Assembly: GCF_002737755.1 (NCBI RefSeq)
Contig: NZ_PEGH01000017.1
Location: 62,001-126,000 of the forward strand
Length of the DNA: 64,000 nucleotides
Reading direction: 5' to 3'
Origin: Caulobacter sp. BP25
GTDB taxonomy: Bacteria; Pseudomonadota; Alphaproteobacteria; Caulobacterales; Caulobacteraceae
The translations under genes were made by a program, and so were the position numbers. Shown here piece by piece: positions 28,936 through 36,245 of the stretch. The notes beneath the pieces are model-generated. The model worked only from the letters and a program-made list of their open reading frames with translations, was not told the DNA's origin and made no database searches. The first letter of the stretch is position 1. Every line of letters starts with the position of its first letter.

Positions 28936-29481
28936 TCATGACGTCGCGCATATGCCCGGAGCGATCGCGACGGGACCCGAGAGGCCCTCGTCGCCGCCTT
29001 GCCGCAGCGGCAGCAGCAGCACCCGTCGCTGGTCGACCGGCCCCGGCATAACGACGCCCGCCGTATGGGCGTTGGTAAAGCCGATCCGGCCAAAATAGGG
29101 GCCGTCGCCGACCAGGAGAACGGCGCGCCAGCCGGCGGCGCGAGCGGCCTCGCAGGCGCTCGCGACGAGGGCTTGGCCGAGACCGGCGCTACGCTCGTCG
29201 GGATCGACCGCCAGCGGCCCGAGGAAGGCCACGGGCTCGCCGCCGATCGTCACCGGCCACAGGCGACAGCAGCCCACCGGCTGGCCGTCACGCAAAGCGA
29301 CGAACGAGCATTCAGCAAGAAGCGCATTGCCCTCGCGCAGGCGCTCGGACGACTTGGCGAAGCGGCCAGGTCCGAACACCCGGTCGATCAGGGCGGTGAC
29401 GGCCGCCTCCATCGCCGGGGTCTCGAGGACGAGGGGCGGATAGGCGGACGAAGCGAAAAGGGTCTGGGAAGCGGAGGTCAT
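28936..29481 (-). CDS. GNAT N-acetyltransferase
   Basis: The 181-residue protein has the GNAT core: FLGPLAVDPDERSAGLGQAL is the acetyl-CoA pyrophosphate-binding motif A, and GDGPYFGRIGF follows, as in the COG3153-type acetyltransferases. The acceptor is unknown. It heads the leftward group with DUF1285, Nudix, CCA-adding enzyme and amidotransferase. Its upstream region carries a 7-bp hairpin and a short Arg-rich frame, described separately. Confidence 0.87.
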   Translation of the reverse strand: MTSASQTLFASSAYPPLVLETPAMEAAVTALIDRVFGPGRFAKSSERLREGNALLAECSFVALRDGQPVGCCRLWPVTIGGEPVAFLGPLAVDPDERSAGLGQALVASACEAARAAGWRAVLLVGDGPYFGRIGFTNAHTAGVVMPGPVDQRRVLLLPLRQGGDEGLSGPVAIAPGICATS

Positions 29482-29505
29482 CGGCCTTCGGGGAATGCGA
29501 AAGAA

Positions 29506-29524
29506 CGTCGGGGAGCTCCCGACG
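29506..29524 (-). promoter_or_regulatory. Hairpin upstream of GNAT gene, attenuator-like
   Basis: CGTCGGG and CCCGACG pair around a 5-base loop, 25 bases before the GNAT start. On the minus strand the hairpin is followed by TTCTTT. Upstream of it on the same strand is a 13-residue frame (29546-29587). This order, leader frame then hairpin then gene, is that of an attenuator, but function is inferred. Confidence 0.35.
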
Positions 29525-29545
29525 CGAAGGCGCGAGGGGAGAGGC

Positions 29546-29587
29546 TTAGATCGTGGCGCGTTCGCGCGGCATTCGTCGCAGGCGCAT
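29546..29587 (-). CDS. Possible Arg-rich leader peptide, 13 aa
   Basis: On the minus strand a GGAGG (29597-29601) lies nine bases before ATG of the frame MRLRRMPRERATI and stop. Five of 13 residues are Arg. It precedes a hairpin and the GNAT gene. An opposing small frame on the plus strand overlaps it, so at most one is likely to be real. Confidence 0.3.
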   Translation of the reverse strand: MRLRRMPRERATI

Positions 29588-29621
29588 GCCCAAAAACCTC
29601 CAGAAGGTGCGCGCGCTGTAG
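29553..29621 (+). CDS. Possible basic small protein, 22 aa
   Basis: On the plus strand a GTG with GAGAGG eight bases upstream begins VARSRGIRRRRMPKNLQKV, then RAL and stop. The Arg/Lys content and 17 of 21 G/C third positions are suggestive. The basic run is reminiscent of very small ribosomal-type proteins, but the similarity is weak. It ends about 60 bases before the MFS gene. Confidence 0.3.
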   Translation: MARSRGIRRRRMPKNLQKVRAL

Positions 29622-29684
29622 GGCCAAGGCTTTCTCAGGTCAATAACGTTGCGGTGTGGGAGCTTCGTCCTATGTTGCGGCCCA

Positions 29685-30953
29685 ATGTCCGACCAAGCTT
29701 CAGCCGAGACCGGCCCCGCCCCCGACACCTCTACCCGCGCCTTGTTGCGGGAGCGTGACTTTCTCCTGTTCTGGGTGGCGCGGTTCAGTTCGACCCTCGG
29801 CGTGCAGATTCAGTCGGTGGCCTTAGGCTGGCAGGTCTACGCGATCGCGCGGATGACCAAGTCGGTCGGCGAGTCGGCCTTCCTGGTCAGCATGATCGGC
29901 CTGGCGCAGTTCCTGCCCCTGTTCCTGCTGACCTTGGTGGCCGGCGAGACGGCCGACCGCCGGACCCGCAAGCTGATCGTGGCCGCGACCCTGGCGCTGG
30001 ACGCGGTCAGCGCGGCCGTCCTGCTGGTGCTGGCGCTGATGGGCTCGCACCAGCTGTGGCCGATCTTCGCCATCTCGGTGGTGTTCGGCGCCAGCCGTGC
30101 GTTCCTGTCCCCCGCCAGCAGCGCCATGGGCCCGATGCTGGTGCCGCGCCCGCTGCTGCCTCGCGCCATCGCCTGGAACTCGCTGTCCTGGCAGGCCGGC
30201 TCGATCGTCGGCCCAGCCCTGGGCGGCCTGTTGCTGATCCACTCGCCGGCCCTGGCGTTCGGAGCCTCTTTCGGCCTCTACCTGCTCGCCGCCCTTCTGG
30301 CCCTCTCGATCCGCAAGACCACCAAGCCAGAACAGCAGCCCGGCTCGCGCATGGAACTGATCAAGGAAGGGCTATCCTACGTCTGGAACAACAAGATCGT
30401 GTTCGGCTCGATCTCGCTGGACCTGTTCGCGGTGATCCTGGGCGGCGCGACCGCCCTGCTGCCGGTGTTCGCCAAGGACGTGCTGCACATCGGCCCCGGC
30501 GGCTTTGGCCTGCTGCGCGCCTCGCCGGCCATCGGCGCGACCCTGGTGGGCCTGTATCTCGCCGCCAACCCCATCCGGCGCAACGCTGGCGCGATCATGT
30601 TCGTGGGCGTGGCGGTGTTTGGCCTGGCGACCACAATTTTCGGCCTGTCCAAGCTGGTGTGGCTGTCGGTGGCGGCCCTGGCCGTGCTGGGCGGCGCCGA
30701 CATGCTGTCGGTCTATGTCCGCCAGACCCTGGTGCAGATCGTGACGCCGGACGCCATGCGCGGCCGCGTCGCCGCGGTCTCGGGCGTCTTTATCAGCGCC
30801 TCCAACGAGCTGGGCGAGGTCGAGAGCGGCGCGGCGGCCTGGCTGCTCGGTCCCGTCGGCGCGGCGGTGTTCGGCGGGATCGGGGCCATGGCCGTCACGG
30901 GGATCTGGGCCTTCCTGTTCCCCGAGCTGCGCAAGGCCGACCGGCTGGAATAG
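29685..30953 (+). CDS. MFS transporter, EntS-like exporter type
   Basis: The 422-residue protein has about 12 membrane helices, with the MFS motif A-like loop AGETADRRTRKLIV after TM2 and the second-half repeat near RKTTKPEQQPGSRMELIKEG. The pattern (long N-terminal cytoplasmic tail, FWVARFSSTLGVQIQSVALGWQ start) matches the MFS_3 exporters that include the enterobactin exporter EntS. The substrate is unknown. The start at 29685 (MSDQASAE) was preferred over an upstream start at 29649. It ends four bases from the convergent GNAT gene. Confidence 0.88.
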   Translation: MSDQASAETGPAPDTSTRALLRERDFLLFWVARFSSTLGVQIQSVALGWQVYAIARMTKSVGESAFLVSMIGLAQFLPLFLLTLVAGETADRRTRKLIVAATLALDAVSAAVLLVLALMGSHQLWPIFAISVVFGASRAFLSPASSAMGPMLVPRPLLPRAIAWNSLSWQAGSIVGPALGGLLLIHSPALAFGASFGLYLLAALLALSIRKTTKPEQQPGSRMELIKEGLSYVWNNKIVFGSISLDLFAVILGGATALLPVFAKDVLHIGPGGFGLLRASPAIGATLVGLYLAANPIRRNAGAIMFVGVAVFGLATTIFGLSKLVWLSVAALAVLGGADMLSVYVRQTLVQIVTPDAMRGRVAAVSGVFISASNELGEVESGAAAWLLGPVGAAVFGGIGAMAVTGIWAFLFPELRKADRLE

Positions 30954-30956
30954 CGG

Positions 30957-31436
30957 TCAGGCGCCCGCCAGTTTCCTAAGCGCCTCGCCCGTCATCCGGC
31001 GGATGATCCATTCGTCCATCGAGGCCGCCCCCAGGCTGTCATAGAAGGCGATCGACGGCGCGTTCCAGTCCAGGACCGACCATTCGAGACGCCCCAGCCC
31101 CTCGTCGACGCAGCGCTTGGCGAGGTTGGCCAGCAGGGCTTTGCCGGCGCCGGCGCCTCGCGCGGCCGGCCGCACGAACAGGTCCTCCAGATAGATCCCG
31201 TGGCGGCCGACGAAGGTCGAGTAGTTGTAGAACCAAAGGGCGAAACCGACCGGCTGGCCATCCAGCTCGGCGATGTCGGCGAAGGCGCGGGGCTGGGCGC
31301 CGAACAGGGCCGCCTCGGTGTCGGCCTGCGTCGCCTGGACCGTATCCAGCAGCTTCTCATAGTCCGCCAGATCGAGGATGAATTGATGGATCAGGGCCGC
31401 GTCGGCGAGCGTGGCGGAACGAACTGAAACGGGCAT
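30957..31436 (-). CDS. GNAT N-acetyltransferase
   Basis: The 159-residue GNAT protein has the acetyl-CoA site in IYLEDLFVRPAARGAGAGKAL and the C-terminal WSVLDWNAPSIAFYDSLGA, typical of diamine/amino-acid type acetyltransferases. The start codon shares bases with the divergent TfoX-domain gene: CATG at 31434-31437 holds both ATGs, so promoters of each lie within the other's coding region. Confidence 0.88.
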   Translation of the reverse strand: MPVSVRSATLADAALIHQFILDLADYEKLLDTVQATQADTEAALFGAQPRAFADIAELDGQPVGFALWFYNYSTFVGRHGIYLEDLFVRPAARGAGAGKALLANLAKRCVDEGLGRLEWSVLDWNAPSIAFYDSLGAASMDEWIIRRMTGEALRKLAGA

Positions 31437-31773
31437 GGCGGTCTCTTCGGACTATCGGGACTTCGTTCTGGAGCAACTGGCGCCGCTGGGCCAGGTCACC
31501 GCCCGCCGGATGTTCGGCGGCGTGGGGATCTACGCCAACGGCCTGTTCTTCGCCCTGATCGACGACGACGTCCTCTACCTGAAGACCGATGAGTCGCTGA
31601 GGCCCGAATTCGAGGCCGCCGGCTGCCACGCGTTCGCCCCGTTCGGCGCCGACAAACCGATGAGCTATTGGACCGCGCCGACCGAGGCCCTGGACGACCA
31701 GGACATCCTGCTGGACTGGGCGCGCAAGTCGCTTGAGGTGGCCGGCCGCAAAGCGGCCGGCAAGAAGCGCTAG
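31435..31773 (+). CDS. TfoX N-terminal-domain protein
   Basis: The 112-residue protein matches the TfoX N-terminal domain: RRMFGGVGIYANGLFFALI, then YLKTDESLRPEFEAAG and PMSYWTAPTEALDD. The competence regulator's C-terminal domain is absent, as in many alphaproteobacterial versions whose role is unknown. The start could also be a GTG at 31411. The gene is squeezed: its start shares CATG with the GNAT gene and its stop shares CTAG (31770-31773) with the convergent SDR gene. Confidence 0.85.
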   Translation: MAVSSDYRDFVLEQLAPLGQVTARRMFGGVGIYANGLFFALIDDDVLYLKTDESLRPEFEAAGCHAFAPFGADKPMSYWTAPTEALDDQDILLDWARKSLEVAGRKAAGKKR

Positions 31774-32627
31774 CCGATCTTCACCCCCGGCGGCGGGACG
31801 CTGTCCTCGGGCACGAAGAAGTCGGGCATCAGGGTCGCGGCCGGATCGACTTTGTAGTGATCGAAGTCGCGCACGCCCTCGCCATAGAGGAAGGTGTCGT
31901 CGATGAGGAACTGGCCCGAAAACGCCCGCGCCCGCTTGTTGAAGATCGCATAGGCCGCGTCGGCCATGATCTCCGGCGTCCGGCAGTGCCGCAGCCCCTC
32001 CTCGCCGGCCAGGGCGAACTGGATGGCGGCGGTGGCGATGCCGGTGCGCGGCCACAGGGCGTTGAAGGCGATGCCGTCGGCCTTGAACTCCTCGGCCATG
32101 CCCAGCACGCACATCGACATGCCGAACTTGGCCATGGTGTAGGCGACGTGCGGCCCGAACCAGCGCGGCGACATGTCCAGCGGCGGCGACAGCATCAGGA
32201 CGTGCGGGTTCGCGGACTTCTTCAGATACGGGATGCAGGTCTTCGTCGTCAGAAACGTGCCGCGCGTATTGATCTGGTGCATCAGGTCGTAGCGCTTCAT
32301 GTCGGTCGACAGCGTGCCGGTCAGCGAGATGGCCGACGCGTTGTTCACGCAGATGTCGATCCCGCCGAACGTGGCGACGGCCTTCTCGACGGCCTCCTGG
32401 ACATTGGCCTCGTCGCGGACGTCGACCACCAGCGGCAGGGCCTTGCCGCCCGCCGCCTCGATCTCGGCCGCGGCGGAGTAGATGGTGCCCGGCAGCTTGG
32501 GATGGGCCTCGGCGGTCTTGGCCGCGACCACGACATTGGCGCCGTCGCGCGCGGCGCGAAGGGCGATGGCCAGACCGATGCCGCGCGAGGCGCCGGTGAC
32601 GAACAGGGTCTTGCCCTTGAGGCTCAT
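31770..32627 (-). CDS. Short-chain dehydrogenase/reductase, HSDL2-like
   Basis: The 285-residue SDR has TGASRGIG at 12-19 and an N-terminal half similar to hydroxysteroid dehydrogenase-like protein 2 (NVVVAAKTAEAHPKLPGTI). The active site is atypical: NNASAISL instead of NNAG, and the catalytic motif reads YTMAKFGM with the Ser region MLSPPLDMS. The length and C-terminal end VPEDSVPPPGVKIG match SDR proteins with this head but no SCP2 domain. It follows another SDR gene by 14 bases and ends on the tfoX stop. Confidence 0.87.
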   Translation of the reverse strand: MSLKGKTLFVTGASRGIGLAIALRAARDGANVVVAAKTAEAHPKLPGTIYSAAAEIEAAGGKALPLVVDVRDEANVQEAVEKAVATFGGIDICVNNASAISLTGTLSTDMKRYDLMHQINTRGTFLTTKTCIPYLKKSANPHVLMLSPPLDMSPRWFGPHVAYTMAKFGMSMCVLGMAEEFKADGIAFNALWPRTGIATAAIQFALAGEEGLRHCRTPEIMADAAYAIFNKRARAFSGQFLIDDTFLYGEGVRDFDHYKVDPAATLMPDFFVPEDSVPPPGVKIG

Positions 32628-32641
32628 GACGTGTCTCCGCT

Positions 32642-33613
32642 TCAGGCGCCGGCGTCGGTGGTCTCGACCGACAAGGCCCACAGGCGCCCGGCGGCCTCGG
32701 GGTCGAGGGCGTGGGGCATGACGCCGACCCACGGCGCCTCCTTGCTCCACGGGACGGCCTGGGCGCAATCCTCGAGATAGAACCCGCCGACGCCTTCCAG
32801 CTCGTCGCCGACGGCCGCCCAGACGCTGGTGGCCGCGCCCTGCTCGGTCGTCTTGAAGCCCTCGCGGGGTTGGTCGTTCTCGTCCAGCCAGCCCAGCGCG
32901 CGCTGCTCCTCGATCGGTAGGTGCCGCTGCAGCGGGGTCATGATGCCGCCCGGCATCACGGCGTTGGCGTTGACGCCCTTGTCCCTGAACCGCTTGTCGA
33001 AGCCGAGCGCGAACAGGCTGTTGGCCGTCTTGGCCTGACCATAGGCCTCCCACTTGTCGTAGGGGCGCGTGTTGTAGTTCGGGTCCTCGAAGTTCACCGG
33101 CGAGCGGCGATGGCCGATCGACGACAGCGAGACCAGCCGCGAGCGGTGGCCCGAATGCGCGGCGCCATCGACCAGGTTGGGCGCCAGCAGCACCGACAGC
33201 AGGAAGTGGCCGAAGTGGTTGGTGCCGATCTGCATCTCCAGCCCATCGACCGTGCGCGACAACGGGCAGGCCATGACGCCAGCGTTGTTGATCAGCAGAT
33301 TCAGGCGGCGGTCGCCCCAGCGGTGAGCAAAGTGGCGGACGGCCTCCAGGCTCGACAGGTCCAGCATGCCGAAGCTGACCCGCTTCATGCCGACTTCCTC
33401 GTTGATCTGGTTGGCGATCTCTTCGCCCAGCTCCGGCTTGCGGGCGGCGATGATCACTTCCGCGCCGGCCAGCGCCAGGGCCCGCGCCGTCTCGACGCCG
33501 ATGCCGGTGGCCGCGCCGGTGACGATCGCCACCTTGCCGGAAAGATCGTGGCCCGCGACCACCTCGCGCGCCGTCGACTTGGCCCCAAAGGGCGAGGTGA
33601 TCCTATCCGCCAT
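32642..33613 (-). CDS. Short-chain dehydrogenase/reductase, retinol-dehydrogenase/WWOX-like
   Basis: The 323-residue SDR has TGAATGIG as cofactor loop and NNAGVMACPLSRTVDGLE, FGHFLLS and the Tyr-Lys pair in YGQAKTANSLFAL. The overall pattern matches the RDH/WWOX-like subfamily that reduces lipophilic aldehydes or ketones. It is upstream of the HSDL2-like SDR in a likely operon. A dispersed palindrome lies between it and the enoyl-CoA hydratase gene. Confidence 0.9.
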   Translation of the reverse strand: MADRITSPFGAKSTAREVVAGHDLSGKVAIVTGAATGIGVETARALALAGAEVIIAARKPELGEEIANQINEEVGMKRVSFGMLDLSSLEAVRHFAHRWGDRRLNLLINNAGVMACPLSRTVDGLEMQIGTNHFGHFLLSVLLAPNLVDGAAHSGHRSRLVSLSSIGHRRSPVNFEDPNYNTRPYDKWEAYGQAKTANSLFALGFDKRFRDKGVNANAVMPGGIMTPLQRHLPIEEQRALGWLDENDQPREGFKTTEQGAATSVWAAVGDELEGVGGFYLEDCAQAVPWSKEAPWVGVMPHALDPEAAGRLWALSVETTDAGA

Positions 33614-33691
33614 GGCGTTCCTCTCCTTATGATCTGTCTTCCCGGGCGAGCGAAGCGCAGACCCGGGATCGCGGCAAACTCAGAGTATCCA

Positions 33692-33733
33692 GCGGTCCCG
33701 GCTCGGCGCGCTTCGCGCTTGGCCGGGATGACA
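33692..33733. repeat. Dispersed 42-base intergenic repeat (copy 1)
   Basis: This segment is identical, as the reverse complement, to 46853-46894. It begins GCGGTCCCGGCTCGGCG and ends GGCCGGGATGACA, and contains a GCGCGCTTCGCGC-like hairpin. It lies between the SDR and enoyl-CoA hydratase genes. Copies of this kind are scattered in the window's intergenic regions. Confidence 0.85.
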
Positions 33734-33737
33734 GCTT

Positions 33738-34508
33738 CTACTGAACCTTCGCGAAGTCCGCAGGCCTGCGCTCCATGAAAGCCATGAACGCCTCGCGCGC
33801 CTCGGCGGTCTGGAGGCGGGCGGCGAACTCGGCGCCCTCGACGTCCATCAGAGCCGCGATCTTCTCGGCGTCGCGCATCAGGCGCTTGGTGGTGGTCAGG
33901 GCGCCCAGCGGACGCTTGGCCAGTTGGTCGGCGGCGGCGCGGGCCTTGGCCCGAAGATCGCCGGCCTCGACGGCGGCGTTGGCCAGGCCCCAGCCGACGG
34001 CGGTCGCGCCGTCCACCGCCTCGCCCAGGGCGAACATGGCGTAGGCGCGGGCATGACCGATGCGGGCGGGCAGCAGCCAGCTCGACGCGGCTTCGGGCAC
34101 CAAAGCCAGGTTGACGAAGGGCACAGTCAGCCGCGCGTCCGGCGTCACATAGACGAGGTCGCAATGCAGCAGCATGGTCGTGCCAACGCCGACCGCCTGC
34201 CCCTGCACGGCGGCGACCAAGGGCCGCGTCGCGTGGGCCAGAGCCTTCAGGAACCGCCACACGTGCCGCTCGCCGGTGAAGGCGCCGGTCGCCTGGGCGG
34301 CGAAGTCCTGCAGGTCGTTGCCAGCGGTGAAGCTGTCGCCTTCGGCCTGGAAGACCACCACGCGGATCGCGGGATCCTTTTCCGCACGCTCAAGACCGTC
34401 GGCCAGGGCGCCGTACATTTCGTTGGAAAGCGCGTTCTTCTTCTCGGGACGCGCCAGGGTGAGGGTCATCACGCCGGCGTCGATCTCGACCTTCACGTGG
34501 TCCGTCAT
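33738..34508 (-). CDS. Enoyl-CoA hydratase/isomerase family protein
   Basis: The 256-residue crotonase-fold protein has the oxyanion-hole segments SFTAGNDLQDF and AVQGQAVGVGTTMLLHCDLVY. The usual hydratase Glu pair is not both obvious: the first position reads VGVGTTM and the second ALVPEAASSW, keeping one Glu. So the reaction (hydratase or isomerase) is uncertain. The start MTDHVKVEI at 34508 lies one base beyond the MarR stop, so cotranscription is likely. Confidence 0.85.
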   Translation of the reverse strand: MTDHVKVEIDAGVMTLTLARPEKKNALSNEMYGALADGLERAEKDPAIRVVVFQAEGDSFTAGNDLQDFAAQATGAFTGERHVWRFLKALAHATRPLVAAVQGQAVGVGTTMLLHCDLVYVTPDARLTVPFVNLALVPEAASSWLLPARIGHARAYAMFALGEAVDGATAVGWGLANAAVEAGDLRAKARAAADQLAKRPLGALTTTKRLMRDAEKIAALMDVEGAEFAARLQTAEAREAFMAFMERRPADFAKVQ

Positions 34509-34509
34509 T

Positions 34510-34950
34510 TCAAGCATCTCCCTTGGGGAATTTAGTCTGCAGGCTGGCCAGCCAGCGCGCGACCACATCGATTTCGTCGTCCGTGAAGCCCTCGACGAGC
34601 TGCGCCTTGATCCCCTGGAGAGCGGCCTTGGCCTCTTCCCGCGCCGCCCGGCCCTTGTCCGTCAGGCGCAGACGCATGGCTCGACCATCCTTGGGGTCGG
34701 CGCAACGCTCGACCAGCTCGGCCTTGGTCATGCGGTCGATCAGGCCGGTCATCGCCGAGGGCGCCAGATCCAGCGCGTCGGCCGCCTCCCCGATCAAGGC
34801 GCCATCCTTCTCGCCGAGAAAGAACAGCACGCCTGATTGCGCCGCCGTCAGACCGCCCTTGGCCGCCATCTTGGCCTCGAGCCAGCGCTGCACGCGGCGA
34901 TGGCCGGCATTGAGCAGGAAGATCAGGCGGCGGTCTTGCGCGACGGGCAT
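34510..34950 (-). CDS. MarR-family transcriptional regulator
   Basis: The 146-residue MarR protein has the winged helix LTAAQSGVLFFLGEK, DLAPSAMTGLIDRM, then the wing DPKDGRAMRLRLT. It is the first gene before the enoyl-CoA hydratase, with only one base between, and probably controls the lipid-type genes downstream. The effector is unknown. Confidence 0.88.
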   Translation of the reverse strand: MPVAQDRRLIFLLNAGHRRVQRWLEAKMAAKGGLTAAQSGVLFFLGEKDGALIGEAADALDLAPSAMTGLIDRMTKAELVERCADPKDGRAMRLRLTDKGRAAREEAKAALQGIKAQLVEGFTDDEIDVVARWLASLQTKFPKGDA

Positions 34951-34995
34951 GGATCAAGCGTTATGCTTCGCACGCGAAATGTCAAACGAGCGTTT

Positions 34996-36093
34996 CTAGT
35001 CCTCGTTAGAAAGCGCCGCGTACCAAGCGACGCCTTCATCGTCCATCCGCCGGCCAATCCGTCCTCGGCGGATCAGGCAATTGAGATGCGCCAGCGCCTC
35101 GCCCGTCGCCATGCCCAGCAGGTCCGGACCGATCGGCCGGGCGAAGAGCGCCCCAAAGGTGTCGACGACGCGCTTGGGCTCGACCAGCTTCTTCTCCAGG
35201 CGCCCCAGGCCCCGCTCGTGTCCGGAGATCAGACCGTCGATCCGCGTGTGCAGGCCTTCGAACGGGTCGTTGTGGGCCGGCAGGACGATCACGTCGTCCG
35301 GAACCGTGGCCTTGACCTTGGCCAACGAGCGCAGCCAGTCGCTCAACGGGTCGGCGTCCGGTTCGGTCGGGAACACCGAGACGTTGGACGAGATGCGCGG
35401 CAGCACCTGGTCACCGGAGATCAACAGGTTCAGCTCCGGGCACCACAGGCAGGCGTGGTCGGGCGAGTGGCCCTGGCCCGTGACGACCGTCCAAGTCCGC
35501 CCGCCGACCTTGAAGTCCTCGCCGTCGCTCAGGCGGCGATAGCTGTCGGGCAGGGCGTAGATCGCCTTGCCGAAGCCGCCGAAGCGGGCCTTGTAGTTCT
35601 CGATCGCATCCTCGTCCCAGCCAGCGGCGCGGAAGAACTTCACGCCGTCCTCGGGCGCCTCTCGCCCGGTGTCAGCCACCAGCATCCGGCATTGGAAATA
35701 TTCCAGCCGCGTCATCCACAGCCGGCAGTCGAACTTGCGGGTGATCCATCCGGCCAAGCCGATATGGTCAGGGTGCAGATGGGTGACGATGACCCGGGTG
35801 ATCGGGCGGCCGCCCAGAACGCCGGCGAAGGCCGCGCGCCAAGCCTGGCTGGTCTCGCCGGTCTGCACGCCGGTGTCGACGATCGCCCAGCCCTCGCCGT
35901 CCTCGATCGCCCAGACATTGATGAATTGCAGCGAGCCGCCCAGCGGCATGCGCAGCCACAGGACGCCCGGCGCGACCTCGACCGCCTCGCCCGAACCCGG
36001 CTCCGGCGCCGTTTCGAAGGGATAGATCAGGCGTCCGGCCTTCTTCGGCGCCTCGGCCTCATCCCTCGTCTCGTCCTCAAATCCGTCGCGCAT
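34996..36093 (-). CDS. Metallo-beta-lactamase-fold hydrolase
   Basis: The 365-residue hydrolase has the metal motif THLHPDHIGLAGW, then GQGHSPDHACLW and ISGDQVLPR, with a C-terminal winged-helix-like region (AHLNCLIRRGRIGRRM). This layout matches the lactamase-B/BLACT-WH group, which acts on thioesters or lipids. It begins about 45 bases upstream of the MarR gene, in the same direction, so it may belong to the same operon. Confidence 0.87.
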   Translation of the reverse strand: MRDGFEDETRDEAEAPKKAGRLIYPFETAPEPGSGEAVEVAPGVLWLRMPLGGSLQFINVWAIEDGEGWAIVDTGVQTGETSQAWRAAFAGVLGGRPITRVIVTHLHPDHIGLAGWITRKFDCRLWMTRLEYFQCRMLVADTGREAPEDGVKFFRAAGWDEDAIENYKARFGGFGKAIYALPDSYRRLSDGEDFKVGGRTWTVVTGQGHSPDHACLWCPELNLLISGDQVLPRISSNVSVFPTEPDADPLSDWLRSLAKVKATVPDDVIVLPAHNDPFEGLHTRIDGLISGHERGLGRLEKKLVEPKRVVDTFGALFARPIGPDLLGMATGEALAHLNCLIRRGRIGRRMDDEGVAWYAALSNED

Positions 36094-36245
36094 TCCGTCC
36101 CCTTCCGGCGGTCATGGTTCGTCCGCCAACCCATTTTTTGCCCGCGAAGGCCGCCAAGTTCGCGCCCAGGTCGGACGGTATCTTGACCCCCGATGCAAGC
36201 GCGCGCTTATGTCCGCGCGAGGAATCCACCCAGGAGATGTTTCCC

